Source: Chersky-840 sp963810195 | GTDB lineage: Bacteria; Actinomycetota; Acidimicrobiia; Acidimicrobiales; UBA8190 | NCBI GenBank assembly: GCA_963810195.1 | Contig: CAWEMO010000002.1 | Span: 620,001-684,000 of the forward strand | Reading direction: 5' to 3' | Length of the DNA: 64,000 nucleotides | Part shown: positions 8,748-17,712 of the stretch, piece after piece | How positions within the stretch are numbered: position 1 is the stretch's first letter | How the letters are laid out: each line of letters starts with the position of its first letter | The notes under the pieces: model-generated | The model's input: only the letters and a program-made list of their open reading frames with translations | The model's database searches: none | What the model was told of the DNA's origin: nothing | Made by a program: the position numbers and the translations under genes

Positions 8748-9956
8748 GTGGAACGCGCCGACATCGCCCTACCGGAGATCAGCTTCCCCGAGGGCTTCCT
8801 GTGGGGCACGGCAACCGCCGCCCACCAGGTCGAGGGCGCCAACGTCAACAACGACTGGTGGGTGTGGGAGCACAACCCCGACTCCGGCTGTGCCGAGTCG
8901 AGCGGAGACGCGTGCGACTCGCTGCACCGCTGGCCCGAGGACATCGAGCTCGTCGCGGCCATGGGGCTCGGGGCCTATCGCTTCTCGCTCGAGTGGAGTC
9001 GGATCGAGCCCGCCGAGGGGGAGTTCTCGATCGCGGCCCTGGACCACTATCGCCGCATCTGCGCGGCGTGCCGCGACCGGGGAATCGTCCCGGTTGTGAC
9101 CTTCCATCACTTCACGACCCCGACGTGGCTCAGCATGCGAGGGGGGTGGGAGGCCCCCGACGCACCCGACGTGTTCGCCCGCTTCGTCACCCGGTCCGTC
9201 GCGCATCTCGGCGACCTCGTCGGGTGGGCGTGCACCATCAACGAGCTCAACGTCATCGGCGTCATGGGCTACACCGTGGGGAGCTCCCCACCCGGGGTGA
9301 AAGGGGACCTCGCCCGCCACCTCGCGGTCAACGAGGCCATGGTGCGGGCGCATCGTCTCGCCGTCGACGCGTCGCGGTCGGGGCCGGGTGATTTCCCGGT
9401 GGGGCTGACCCTGTCCATGGACGAGCTCGTCGCCGACCCGGGTGGGGAGGAAGTGCGCGACGCGGCGCGCGAGATCCTGGAGGACAGGTTCCTGCGGGCC
9501 ACCGAGGGCGACGACTTCGTCGGGGTGCAGTGCTACTCGCGCATGCACTTCGGTCCCGACGGCCAGGCGCCCAACGACCCCGAGGTGCCCACCACCCAGA
9601 TGGGGTACGAGTACTGGCCCCAGGGTGTGGAGCACTGCGCCCGGCGAGCGGCGGCGGTCACCGGCCTCCCGGTGCTCGTCACCGAGAGCGGGATCGCCAC
9701 CGAGGACGACGCGGAGCGCATCGCCTACGTGACCGAGGCCCTGCGGGGAGTACGGCGCTGTCTCGACGACGGTGTGGACGTACGGGGGTACTTCGTGTGG
9801 AGCCTTCTCGACAACTTCGAGTGGAGCCTCGGCTTCGGACCGAAGTTCGGCCTGCACAGCGTCGACCGGGAGACCTTCGCCCGCAACCCGAAACCCAGCG
9901 CGTCGTGGTTCGGCTCGGTCGCCCGCGCCAACGGTCTGGTGGCACCACTGGCCTGA
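8748..9956 (+). CDS. GH1 family beta-glucosidase
   Basis: A glycoside hydrolase family 1 enzyme of about 402 residues from the GTG at 8748; the open frame extends to 8682. The fold begins at FPEGFLWGTATAAHQVEG. The catalytic acid/base Glu lies in CTINELN (residue 166) and the nucleophile Glu in LVTESG (residue 313). Both glutamates are kept, but the usual Pro after the acid/base is Leu and the usual TENG is TESG. No signal peptide is seen, so it is probably cytoplasmic and acts on imported glucosides. A second GH1 gene lies at 17713-18978. Confidence 0.88.
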   Translation: MERADIALPEISFPEGFLWGTATAAHQVEGANVNNDWWVWEHNPDSGCAESSGDACDSLHRWPEDIELVAAMGLGAYRFSLEWSRIEPAEGEFSIAALDHYRRICAACRDRGIVPVVTFHHFTTPTWLSMRGGWEAPDAPDVFARFVTRSVAHLGDLVGWACTINELNVIGVMGYTVGSSPPGVKGDLARHLAVNEAMVRAHRLAVDASRSGPGDFPVGLTLSMDELVADPGGEEVRDAAREILEDRFLRATEGDDFVGVQCYSRMHFGPDGQAPNDPEVPTTQMGYEYWPQGVEHCARRAAAVTGLPVLVTESGIATEDDAERIAYVTEALRGVRRCLDDGVDVRGYFVWSLLDNFEWSLGFGPKFGLHSVDRETFARNPKPSASWFGSVARANGLVAPLA

Positions 9957-9970
9957 GCGCGATTCGCTCA
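9954..9970. terminator. Stem-loop at convergent gene ends
   Basis: TGAGCG and CGCTCA form a perfect 6-bp stem around CGATT. The stem includes the stop codon of the GH1 gene and lies between two convergent genes, so it could serve both. No T-tract. Confidence 0.4.
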
Positions 9971-9998
9971 AGGTGTCGAGACGACTCCCCGTCGTGGC

Positions 9999-10412
9999 TC
10001 AGAGGATCAAGCCGTGGGCCTTCTGGCAATGCGGGCCACCCCAGTGCTCGACGATCTGCCCGTCCCGGATCCTCAATATCGCCGTGCCGTTGATCGTCAC
10101 CGGCCCTCCCGAGGCGGGAACGTCGTAGAACGGAGTTCCGGTGTGAGTGCCCTTCACCGTCCAATTCGATACCACGAGATCATCGGACTCGATCAGCAGG
10201 TCGACGGTGAAGGTCATGTCCGGAAAGGCCGATCGCGCTTGTCGCCACCAGTGCTGTTCCTCGCCGCGGAGGTCGGTGCCGACCCGCTCGGGGCTCACGC
10301 GCTCGGTCACGTGACTGTGGAAGTCCTCGGAGAAGAATTCGAAGACCGCTTCGCTGTCGCCGGACTGCATCGCGGCGCTGTACTTCCCAAGGACCCGAAG
10401 GTTCTCCGACAT
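9999..10412 (-). CDS. SnoaL-like polyketide cyclase / ester cyclase family protein
   Basis: A 137-residue NTF2-fold protein: N-terminal helix pair (MSENLRVLGKYSAAMQSGD), then the cone-shaped beta sheet with FPDMTFTVDLLIES and a C-terminal DGQIVEHWG strand typical of SnoaL-like ester cyclases. Cytoplasmic; its substrate is unknown. A GGAAAGG ribosome-binding site precedes the ATG. It lies 24 bp after the SRPBCC gene on the same strand and may be the third gene of that ArsR-headed operon. Confidence 0.82.
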   Translation of the reverse strand: MSENLRVLGKYSAAMQSGDSEAVFEFFSEDFHSHVTERVSPERVGTDLRGEEQHWWRQARSAFPDMTFTVDLLIESDDLVVSNWTVKGTHTGTPFYDVPASGGPVTINGTAILRIRDGQIVEHWGGPHCQKAHGLIL

Positions 10413-10436
10413 GCCGTCACCTTTCCTCGGACCGGA

Positions 10437-10886
10437 CTACTTTCGAGAATGGTCGCTCAACGAGTCTTCGAGCTGCTCGGCGATGAGAGCCCATCCGTGG
10501 CGATGGCCGTCGACGACCGCCGGGGGTAGCAGTTCGTGATGGATCGTCATCATCGTGTGCCCGTCACCCTGGGGTTCGAGCGAAACGGTCACGATGCTGT
10601 CAGCGGGTGGGTCCCAGACCGAGCACCTCCAGGTGAAGCGGAGCCGGCGCGGTTCATCCAACTCGAGGAACTGGCCCGTGACGGACAGGGCGGAGCCCTC
10701 GTCGTCGATGTCGATGAGCAGCCGGCCGCCGACCCACGATTCGAGCTCGATCTTGGTGGGATGCGCCGGTCGGGGGCACATCCACTCGACCATTCCCTCC
10801 GCGTCGAGCCACTCTCCGTAGATGTCGTCCGGCGACGCACGGAGCATGCGCTGCACCACCACGACAGCAGGCTGCTGGTCCGTCAC
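10437..10886 (-). CDS. SRPBCC (AHSA1-like) family protein
   Basis: A 149-residue START-like protein; VQRMLRASPDDIYGEWLDAEGMVEWM is the typical AHSA1 opening (given here as a pattern spread over residues 9-34) and GDGHTMMTIHHELLP the closing strands. The start is GTG at 10886, whose bases overlap the TGA of the ArsR gene in a GTGA junction, which implies translational coupling. ArsR-AHSA1 gene pairs are common in actinobacteria, where the SRPBCC protein presumably binds the hydrophobic signal or substrate linked to the repressor. Confidence 0.85.
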   Translation of the reverse strand: MTDQQPAVVVVQRMLRASPDDIYGEWLDAEGMVEWMCPRPAHPTKIELESWVGGRLLIDIDDEGSALSVTGQFLELDEPRRLRFTWRCSVWDPPADSIVTVSLEPQGDGHTMMTIHHELLPPAVVDGHRHGWALIAEQLEDSLSDHSRK

Positions 10887-11227
10887 ACCCGGCGTCCCTT
10901 GCGCTCTATCCGGGCTGCCAGGGCGTCCGCCCTCCGTGACCAGAAGGCTGTCTGCTCGTGGATCCATCGCTCGGCCTGTCCGAGCCCGTCGGGATTCACC
11001 GACAGCCAGTGCTCGCGGCCACGGACCTCACGACGGATCAGGCCCGCCTCCTCGAGGACGCCGACATGGCGCGACACGCCGGCGAACGACATCGGAAGCG
11101 GCTCGGCCAGATCGGTGATCCTGGCAGCACCGGTCCGCAGTGCCACGAGAAGCGCCCGGCGGGTCGGATCGGCCAACGCCGCGTACGCTCGGTCCAAGAC
11201 CTGATCTTCAACCACTGTGTTGACCAT
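10883..11227 (-). CDS. ArsR-family winged-helix repressor
   Basis: A 114-residue regulator with the ArsR DNA-binding core (ADPTRRALLVALRTG, the recognition helix MSFAGVSRHVGVLEEAGL, and the wing with REVRGREHWLS). No metal-binding CxC motif is present, so it likely senses an organic ligand or acts constitutively, as other ArsR proteins paired with SRPBCC genes do. Start given at ATG 11227; an in-frame GTG at 11254 would add nine residues. It heads the SRPBCC-SnoaL operon and diverges from the DUF899 gene. Confidence 0.85.
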   Translation of the reverse strand: MVNTVVEDQVLDRAYAALADPTRRALLVALRTGAARITDLAEPLPMSFAGVSRHVGVLEEAGLIRREVRGREHWLSVNPDGLGQAERWIHEQTAFWSRRADALAARIERKGRRV

Positions 11228-11229
11228 AT

Positions 11230-11241
11230 CACGGGACCGTG
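11230..11241. promoter_or_regulatory. Candidate ArsR operator
   Basis: CACGG-GA-CCGTG has perfect 5-bp arms and sits just upstream of the ArsR start, inside the divergent promoter region shared with the DUF899 gene. Autorepression is the expected use; this is inference. Confidence 0.4.
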
Positions 11242-11319
11242 TTAGTAAACTCACCTGTTGAACTTCTGGGCGCCTGGGTTGCAGCGCACCTCGGAGGCAA
11301 GACGAGGAAAGGACTCGGC

Positions 11320-12018
11320 ATGAAGGATCATCCCGTGGTGTCGTCCCAGGAGTGGGTCGAGGCTCGCAAGGCCCTATTGGCCAAGGAGAAGGAGTTCACC
11401 CGTTTGCGCGAGCAGCTTGCGCAGGAACGGCGAGCACTGCCATGGCAGGCGGTATCGAACCACTATGTGTTCGAGGGGCCTGAGGGCCCGGTGACGCTGC
11501 TCGACCTTTTCGCCGACGACTCCCAGCTGATCGTGTACCACTTCATGTTCGACCCCACGGGGGAGGAGGGGTGCCCGCACTGCTCGTTCTGGGCAGACAA
11601 CTTCGACGGCGCCCCCGCGCACCTTCGAGCCCGAGACGTGGCCTTCACCGCTGTGTCGCGTGCGCCCTTCGCCAAGATCGCGGCTTACAAGGACCGCATG
11701 GGCTGGACGTTCCCATGGGTGTCCTCGTTCGGCTCCGACTTCAACTATGACTTCGGCGCGTCGTTCACCCCGGCATCGGTGGCCGACCACACCGCCGTGT
11801 ACAACTTCGGCTCCACCGATTCCGGGATGGAGGACCGAGAAGGCATCAGCGTCTTCTTCAGGAACGAGACCGACGAGGTCTTCCGCACGTACTCGACGTA
11901 CGCCCGCGGCATCGACATGGTCAACGGGACCTACCAGTTCCTCGATCTGGTGCCCAAAGGCCGCGACGAGCTGGCCGATGGACCGCAGTCCTGGGTGAGG
12001 CGCCACGACGAGTACTGA
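11320..12018 (+). CDS. DUF899 family thioredoxin-fold protein
   Basis: A 232-residue protein with the DUF899 signature: KEKEFTRLREQL helix, LFADDSQLIVYHFMF, the GCPHCSFWADNFDG loop, and DFNYDFG. The family has a thioredoxin-like core with a conserved Cys pair (CPHC) and no settled function. ATG at 11320 follows a good AGGAAAGGA ribosome-binding site; the upstream part of the open frame (from 11239) is unlikely to be translated. It is divergent from the ArsR operon and may share its operator. Confidence 0.87.
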   Translation: MKDHPVVSSQEWVEARKALLAKEKEFTRLREQLAQERRALPWQAVSNHYVFEGPEGPVTLLDLFADDSQLIVYHFMFDPTGEEGCPHCSFWADNFDGAPAHLRARDVAFTAVSRAPFAKIAAYKDRMGWTFPWVSSFGSDFNYDFGASFTPASVADHTAVYNFGSTDSGMEDREGISVFFRNETDEVFRTYSTYARGIDMVNGTYQFLDLVPKGRDELADGPQSWVRRHDEY

Positions 12019-12145
12019 AATCCGAGCGGCCCGACGAACGCCCTGACGAACGACCCGACGCACAGCGCCGCCGAGGTGTCGGGACGTCCGACGCGACCCC
12101 CGGTGCCCATGTCGACCACGGTGCCGCTCCTGGTACGGTACCCCG

Positions 12146-13867
12146 ATGAACCGGGCACTCAGACACTGCTTGACAACGGGATTCGCGGTGACGGCCGTCG
12201 TCGCCTCGGCACTTTTGTGGTTGCCGACCGCGAGAGCAACAGGGACATCGGCCGCCAGTCCTTCGTCGACCAGTCCTTCATCGACCAGTCCTTCGTCGAC
12301 CAGTCCTTCGTCGAAGAGCCCACCCGCGTCCAGCCCGTCGCCGACGAGCCCGTTCGTCCACGGACTGCTCTCCAGCGCGCAGGGGGGATTCATCTACGAC
12401 CAGTACGGCCGGGTGGTCATTCTCCACGGGATCAACGCGGTCTACAAGCGTCCGCCCTACGAGCTGTTCGTCGACCCGGGCAAGCCGTGGAACTTCACCA
12501 GCAAAGACGCCGCCGCCATCGCCGGTCTCGGGTTCAACATCGTGCGGCTGGGGATCATCTGGGCCGGGATCGAGCCGGGCACCCTCAAAGCCAACAATCC
12601 CGCGATCTGCACCCCGGGGACGCCGAGCGACCCCCACCAGTGGAACCAGGCTGTCGCCGACAATTACATCGCCAAGGTGCAACAGACCGTCGATCTCCTG
12701 GCTCGGTACCACGTCTACACCCTCTTGGACATGCACGAGGATGTCTACAGCACCGCCTTCCACGGCGAGGGGGCTCCCGCCTGGGCCGTGTGCACCAACG
12801 GGTTGCCCATCAAGATGCTGCCCGGGCGTTGGTCCAACAACTACGCATCCCCGGCGCTCAATGCTGCTGTGCGGAACTTCTGGGCGAACGACGTGGTGGG
12901 CGACATCCAGGGCGAGTACGACCGGGCATGGGCGGCGGTCGCATCCACGTTCAAGAACGATCCCTGGATCGTCGGGTACGACCCGATCAACGAGCCGTTC
13001 ACCACCACCCTGGACCTGCTGACCCCGGAGGAGTTGGACACCCGGCTCGAGTGCTTCTATACGGGCTCCGCGGCACCGGGCAAGCTGATCGACAGCACGA
13101 AGACGCTGGCGTGCCCCTCCGACGTGCCGGCTCAAGGGCTCATCCCGACGATTCTCGCTGCCGATCCGCACCACCTGATCTTCCGCGAGCCCACGATCTT
13201 CACAAGCAACGGTGCCCCCAACTACGTGGGTGCGATGAACTACCCCAACCTGGTTCTCAACTTCCATGACTATTGCAGCTACCGCAGCGGGGTGACCGGC
13301 AATCCGTACAATCTCGCCGCCTGCGTGGCCCAGGAGGAGTCGACGTTCATCTTGCGCTCGGCCGAGGCCCCGTTGGTGGCCACGCCGTCGGAGCCGCTGG
13401 GCCTGCCCCTCTTCATGTCCGAGTTCGGCGCCACCCAGAGCACGGCGTTGCTCCAGAACCTGACGAGAGTGGCCGACCAATCGCGGATCGGTTGGGCGTA
13501 TTGGTCGTGGAAGTACTACGACGATCCCACCGGCAGCTCCGCCGAGGCACTTGCCAGCCCGTCCGGGCAACTGCATCCGATCGCCAAGGCCCTTTCGCAG
13601 CCCTACCCCGAGGCCGTGGCCGGAACCCTGACCGTGATCGACTACGACTTCGATATCAGCGCCTTCTATCTGAATTTCGTCGCCAACCCCAACGTGCACG
13701 CCCCCACGCTGATCGAGATCCCGCCCAAGGAGTACCCGAAGGGATACTGCGCCCGCACCTCAGCCGGCCGGCTCCGCACGGTGGCGGGTGCGGTGGAGGT
13801 GAGCAATCCGTCGACGATGGAGACGGTCGAGGTCACGGTGGTTCCGGGGACCTGCCCCAAGCGTTGA
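12146..13867 (+). CDS. Secreted GH5 endoglycoceramidase-like glycosidase
   Basis: A 573-residue secreted enzyme. Residues 1-32 are a signal peptide, about 33-72 a Ser/Thr/Pro linker, and the rest a (beta/alpha)8 GH5 catalytic domain followed by a beta-rich C-terminal domain. Endoglycoceramidase-type features are LHGINAVYK, LDMHEDVYS, acid/base Glu283 in DPINEP and nucleophile Glu426 in MSEFG. By family it would cleave the glycan from glycosphingolipids or a related beta-glycoside outside the cell. Exact substrate is unproven. It precedes a convergent FAD oxidase gene. Confidence 0.85.
   Translation: MNRALRHCLTTGFAVTAVVASALLWLPTARATGTSAASPSSTSPSSTSPSSTSPSSKSPPASSPSPTSPFVHGLLSSAQGGFIYDQYGRVVILHGINAVYKRPPYELFVDPGKPWNFTSKDAAAIAGLGFNIVRLGIIWAGIEPGTLKANNPAICTPGTPSDPHQWNQAVADNYIAKVQQTVDLLARYHVYTLLDMHEDVYSTAFHGEGAPAWAVCTNGLPIKMLPGRWSNNYASPALNAAVRNFWANDVVGDIQGEYDRAWAAVASTFKNDPWIVGYDPINEPFTTTLDLLTPEELDTRLECFYTGSAAPGKLIDSTKTLACPSDVPAQGLIPTILAADPHHLIFREPTIFTSNGAPNYVGAMNYPNLVLNFHDYCSYRSGVTGNPYNLAACVAQEESTFILRSAEAPLVATPSEPLGLPLFMSEFGATQSTALLQNLTRVADQSRIGWAYWSWKYYDDPTGSSAEALASPSGQLHPIAKALSQPYPEAVAGTLTVIDYDFDISAFYLNFVANPNVHAPTLIEIPPKEYPKGYCARTSAGRLRTVAGAVEVSNPSTMETVEVTVVPGTCPKR
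12256..12315 (+). repeat. Four 15-bp in-frame tandem repeats in the linker
   Basis: CAGTCCTTCGTCGAC is present four times with single-base changes (an A in copy two, a final A in copy four). It encodes Ser/Thr-Ser-Pro-Ser-Ser steps of the flexible linker between signal peptide and GH5 domain. Copy number could vary between strains. Confidence 0.9.
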
Positions 13868-13868
13868 C

Positions 13869-13883
13869 TGGGGCCGGGCCCCA
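13869..13883. terminator. GC-rich hairpin between convergent genes
   Basis: TGGGGC-CGG-GCCCCA forms a 6-bp stem with a 3-nt loop immediately after the GH5 stop codon. No T-tract follows. Confidence 0.45.
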
Positions 13884-13990
13884 TGGAGTGCCTGGCTATC
13901 CGCACCCCCGTTTGGACCGATGTCGTCGGGACGCGCTTGGGCCCCGCGCCCCGGATGGTCCGGCAGTTGGGTCCGTGATCGCAGCCCGGA

Positions 13991-15379
13991 TCAGCGCGAA
14001 GCAGGCTTGGACGGTTTGATGTTGGCGTTCAGGTGGAAGACGTTCTCGGGGTCGAATTCCGCCTTGATACGTGAGAGCCGCTCGTACTTCGCTCCGTAGG
14101 AAGCGCGCACCCGATCTTCGTCGTGGTCGCTCAGGAAGTTCACGTACGTACCGACACCGGCGGCGAACGGCTGAAGGGCGTCGTACATGGAGCGGACCCA
14201 GATCCGATCGGCCTCGAGCAGGTCCGGGCTGGGTGCAGTGGCGGCGATGTTCAGCACCCACTTGACCGCCCGGCTGCCACCCCAAGCGGTGGCGTCGTCC
14301 TCCACCGCGTGATACGCACCACCAAGAGGGAACACCGGCATGATCGACATCGGCGAGGACTTGGCCGGGAATCTCTCCGCCACGACGTCGATGGCGCCGT
14401 CGAAGAGCTCCTCGAGGTACAAGGCCTTCTCGTATCCGAGGATCCCCCACGGTGCTGACTCGTCCAGCATCTGTTGCAAGAAGGAGTAGGGAAGGGGGGT
14501 GACGAACTCGAAGAGGGGGGGCAACGTGTCACGGATCGGCTGGATCAGTGCTGCGTGTTCCTCCGCCGATCCCCACCCCACGACGGCCAAGCCGTACCCC
14601 GGCGCGAGGTGGAAGGCCTCGGGGACGAACGGCGCGGGTGGGGCGTTCAACCCGATGAGCTGGAGACCCGTCCCCGGAGGGACCGAGCCCGTGTAGTCGC
14701 GCACGAAACGCAACGCGTCTGCACCCTGTTCCACCCCCCAGAAGAAGAGGCCGAGGTGCACCTCCGGGCCCACTTCGTGAAGGGCGAACTCGAACTCGGT
14801 GACCACCCCGAAATTGCCACCCCCGCCGCGTAGTGCCCAGTGCAGGTCGGGATTCTCGGTCTTCGATGCCGTGAGGACGCGGCCGTCGGCAGTGACGACC
14901 TGTGCCGACAACAGGTTGTCGCAGCTGAGGCCCGCCCTCCGGGTGAGCCACCCGATCCCCCCACCCAACGTGAGTCCTCCGACGCCGGTGTGGCTGATCA
15001 CACCCCCGGGCGTGGCGAGCCCGTGAGCCTGGGTGGCGGCGTCGAGTTCGGCCCAGGTCGTCCCCCCGCCGCAGCGCGCCCGTTTGGCACCCGGGTCGAC
15101 TTGAACATTGCGCATGGGGCTGAGGTCGATCATCAACCCTGCCTCGCACACCCCGTGGCCGGCGAAGTTGTGTCCGCCACCGCGTACCGCGATCTCGAGG
15201 CCTTCTTCGCGGCCGAACCCGATCGCGGATGCCACCTCGTCGGCGGTTCTGCACTGGGTGATGGCCGCTGGCCTCCGGTCGATGTCGCCGTTCCACAGTG
15301 AGCGCGCGCCGTCGTAGCCCTCGGAGGTGGGGTCCAACACCGTGCCCGAGAACCCCTTGCGAAAGGTGTCGATAGTCAT
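13991..15379 (-). CDS. FAD-binding oxidoreductase, BBE/oligosaccharide-oxidase type
   Basis: A 462-residue flavoprotein. The N-terminal FAD_binding_4 domain has RGGGHNFAGHGV, whose His is the expected covalent FAD site, then a glycine-rich GGLTLGGGIGWL. The Cys seen in bicovalent members is absent (TGVGG). The C-terminal berberine-bridge (BBE) motif ends RIKAEFDPENVFHLNANI. It would oxidise a sugar, alcohol or other small substrate with O2. ATG at 15379 follows AAGGAGGG; the longer open frame upstream is not supported. Same strand as the MBL and DedA genes upstream. Confidence 0.87.
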   Translation of the reverse strand: MTIDTFRKGFSGTVLDPTSEGYDGARSLWNGDIDRRPAAITQCRTADEVASAIGFGREEGLEIAVRGGGHNFAGHGVCEAGLMIDLSPMRNVQVDPGAKRARCGGGTTWAELDAATQAHGLATPGGVISHTGVGGLTLGGGIGWLTRRAGLSCDNLLSAQVVTADGRVLTASKTENPDLHWALRGGGGNFGVVTEFEFALHEVGPEVHLGLFFWGVEQGADALRFVRDYTGSVPPGTGLQLIGLNAPPAPFVPEAFHLAPGYGLAVVGWGSAEEHAALIQPIRDTLPPLFEFVTPLPYSFLQQMLDESAPWGILGYEKALYLEELFDGAIDVVAERFPAKSSPMSIMPVFPLGGAYHAVEDDATAWGGSRAVKWVLNIAATAPSPDLLEADRIWVRSMYDALQPFAAGVGTYVNFLSDHDEDRVRASYGAKYERLSRIKAEFDPENVFHLNANIKPSKPASR

Positions 15380-15441
15380 GCGCCCTCCTTCGACCAACCG
15401 GTCGGAGCAGGGTACCCCGGAAGGCCAGAGGACCACGAGAA

Positions 15442-16266
15442 TCAGGGCACGTCGAGTACCAGCAGGTCGGTGGCCAGCACCACCCGACCTTTGAAACATG
15501 CCTCGGCCTGCTCGAGCCACTCCTGCTTCGTGCCAGGCGCCGGTGCGGGGACGAGGTGGGTCAGCACGAGGGTCCGGACGTCGTTTCGCTGCGCGGTGCG
15601 GGCGGCGTCGGGTACCGAGGAGTGGTAGTCGAGTACATCGGTGAGCCGAGGCAGGTCGACCCGTTCGACGAGATCGCGCCGCACGACCGTGTGGACCAGC
15701 ACGTCCGCCCCGGCGCACAATTCGTCGAGCCCGGTGCACGGCACCGTGTCCCCTGCGATCACCACTGACCTCTCTCTCTCGTCGATGCGGAAGCCCAGGG
15801 TCGGCCGGACAGGTGCATGATCGGTGGCGGCGGCCGTGACGCGCACCGACCCTTCTTCGAAGACGACGCCCCGGTCGACTTCGATGACCGCTGCCGCTGG
15901 TGGCCACTGCAGGTCCTCGTGATGCGCCAGGCGGTAGCCGATGTCGGGTTCGAGCATCGCTTCGGTGGCCTGCAGCACGGCCGCGGTGCCAACGGGACCG
16001 AACACGGGCAAGGGATTAGGTGCGAACGAAGTGACCCATCGCGTCGTGAAGATGTCGTTGAGGTCCGTGATGTGGTCGCTGTGGAGGTGGGTGAGGTACA
16101 GGGCCCGGAACGCCCCGGCACCCGACCCCACGGCCGCAGCGCGCATCAGGACGCCGCGCCCGCAATCGAACAGCAGGTCGCCCACCGCCGTGCGCACCAG
16201 TGTCGAGGGGCCGGCGCGCGCCGGGTCGGGGAGCGGGCTGCCGCTACCCAGGATGATCACCTGCAT
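15442..16266 (-). CDS. MBL-fold metallo-hydrolase, RNase Z-like
   Basis: A 274-residue metallo-beta-lactamase-fold protein starting MQVIILGSGSPLPDP and carrying the dinuclear metal motif THLHSDH. Further ligands are in TDHAPV and LTHLVP. The opening GSGSP resembles RNase Z and arylsulfatase-like members, but the substrate is open. Start placed at the second Met (16266) because the fold begins there. It lies 62 bp upstream of the FAD oxidase on the same strand. Confidence 0.83.
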   Translation of the reverse strand: MQVIILGSGSPLPDPARAGPSTLVRTAVGDLLFDCGRGVLMRAAAVGSGAGAFRALYLTHLHSDHITDLNDIFTTRWVTSFAPNPLPVFGPVGTAAVLQATEAMLEPDIGYRLAHHEDLQWPPAAAVIEVDRGVVFEEGSVRVTAAATDHAPVRPTLGFRIDERERSVVIAGDTVPCTGLDELCAGADVLVHTVVRRDLVERVDLPRLTDVLDYHSSVPDAARTAQRNDVRTLVLTHLVPAPAPGTKQEWLEQAEACFKGRVVLATDLLVLDVP

Positions 16267-16360
16267 GGAGCACCGCACCTCCGAACAACGAACGGTGCTG
16301 TGTGGCGACGGCTCATGGGTTGAGCAGCCAGGGGAGTGACCAACCCTTGATCAGAGAACC

Positions 16361-16975
16361 TCACACGCTGCGCCGTTCCTCTCGCACCACCCGGTAGCGG
16401 TGGAGGAAGAGCAGGACCACCGCGACCACGGCCAGGGCGGCCAGGACGTAGCCGGCGTCGCTGAACCCCTTCAGGACATGGTTGTAGCTGGAGCCGAGGG
16501 CGAAGCCGAGGCTGGCCAGCGCCGTGCACCAGACGGCACAGCCGATGATGGTGAACGCCACGAACTTGCCGATGGCCATCTCACCCAGTCCGGCTGCGAA
16601 GGACACGAACGAGCGCAGCAACGGGATGAAACGGCCGAACACCACCAGCGGTTCTCCGTGACGGGCGAACCAGGCGTCGGCCCGGTCGAGGTCCTTGTGG
16701 GTGAGCAGCACATACTTGCCGAAGCGGTCGACCAGGGCGCGACCGCCGTAGAAGCCGATGAGGTAGCCGGCCAGCGAGCCCAGCAATTCTCCCAGGGTGG
16801 CCAGGACGATGACGACGGCCAGGTTGAGGTGATGAGGTTCATGGGGGATCTGGCCGCTGGCCAGCACCCCGCCGTAGATGACGGCCAACTCGGCACCCAC
16901 GGGGAGGCCCATGGCGGAGATGAAGCTGAGACCGAAGACCGCGACATAGCCCCAGGTCTCGAGAAAGTGCTCCAT
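16361..16975 (-). CDS. DedA family membrane protein
   Basis: A 204-residue polytopic membrane protein of the DedA/SNARE-associated superfamily. Visible family features are GLPVGAELAVIYGG, the GELLGSLAGYLIG segment, the amphipathic FARHGEPLVVFGRFIPLLRS motif, and a C-terminal membrane helix. DedA proteins are thought to flip polar lipids such as undecaprenyl phosphate or phosphatidylethanolamine. ATG at 16975 sits six bases after GGAGG, better than the GTG one codon upstream. Confidence 0.9.
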   Translation of the reverse strand: MEHFLETWGYVAVFGLSFISAMGLPVGAELAVIYGGVLASGQIPHEPHHLNLAVVIVLATLGELLGSLAGYLIGFYGGRALVDRFGKYVLLTHKDLDRADAWFARHGEPLVVFGRFIPLLRSFVSFAAGLGEMAIGKFVAFTIIGCAVWCTALASLGFALGSSYNHVLKGFSDAGYVLAALAVVAVVLLFLHRYRVVREERRSV

Positions 16976-17109
16976 CACACACCTCCGATTGGGCGGTTTC
17001 CCTGGCGGTTGTCCGGATCCCCGGCACGAGGCCGCCCAAATCTACCCACCCCGACGTGAAAGCGGAGTGAAAGCAGCGGAATGAAGGCGCGGAACGGGGA
17101 GTTTGCGTC

Positions 17110-17691
17110 ATGCGCCGCGCTAGCCTGGACCGCGTGGGTGCGAGTGGCGGATTCGGCTCATGGCGCCACTTGACGGGACGATTCTTCGCCGCCCTTTCCC
17201 CGCGCGGCCCTGTCCCGGCCGACGAGTCGTGGGCGCTGGATCACCTTCTCGACGGCGAGCGGGATCTCTGGCGGCGCATGTCGGGGCCTGACCGGCGTCA
17301 TGCCGTGGGGGTCGCCCGAGACACCATTCGCCTCCTCGGTCCCGAAGAGCCGGGACGTGACGTCGTCGCGGCGGCGCTGCTCCACGACGTCGGCAAGGTG
17401 GAGTCGTCGTTCGGGACGTTCGCTCGCGTCTGGGTCACGTTCGCAGCCCTGGCCGTCGGCCGGTCCCGGTTGCTGCGCTGGGCCGGCGACCATGCCGGAG
17501 GTGGCCGACCCTCGTGGCGGGCCCGGGTCGGGCTCTACCTGACCCACGATCGCCTCGGTGCCGAGCTCCTGCAGCGTGCCGGCAGTCAGACGCTGACGGT
17601 GTCGTGGGCCTTGGAGCACCACCTGGCGCCCGGATCGTGGACCGTCGACGCCACCATCGGCGCCGCCCTCAAGGCTGCCGACGGGGATTGA
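17110..17691 (+). CDS. HD-domain protein
   Basis: A 193-residue protein with an HD-type metal phosphohydrolase core: RRHAVGVA, the HD pair in AALLHDVGK, and later THDRLGAELL and LEHHLAPG. HD proteins hydrolyse phosphate esters of nucleotides or cyclic dinucleotides; nothing here fixes the substrate. It diverges from the DedA gene and converges, with a 21-bp gap, on a GH1 gene. Its own promoter region contains three GTGAAAGC-like direct repeats (about 17055-17090) whose role is unknown. Confidence 0.8.
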   Translation: MRRASLDRVGASGGFGSWRHLTGRFFAALSPRGPVPADESWALDHLLDGERDLWRRMSGPDRRHAVGVARDTIRLLGPEEPGRDVVAAALLHDVGKVESSFGTFARVWVTFAALAVGRSRLLRWAGDHAGGGRPSWRARVGLYLTHDRLGAELLQRAGSQTLTVSWALEHHLAPGSWTVDATIGAALKAADGD

Positions 17692-17712
17692 CGGCGGCCG
17701 ACCGGTCCCAAC

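Noticed and set aside
15380..15907. N-terminal extension of the FAD oxidase frame to 638 codons
   Set aside because: The extra sequence is Arg/Gly-rich and antisense to the MBL gene; a strong ribosome-binding site lies at the shorter start.
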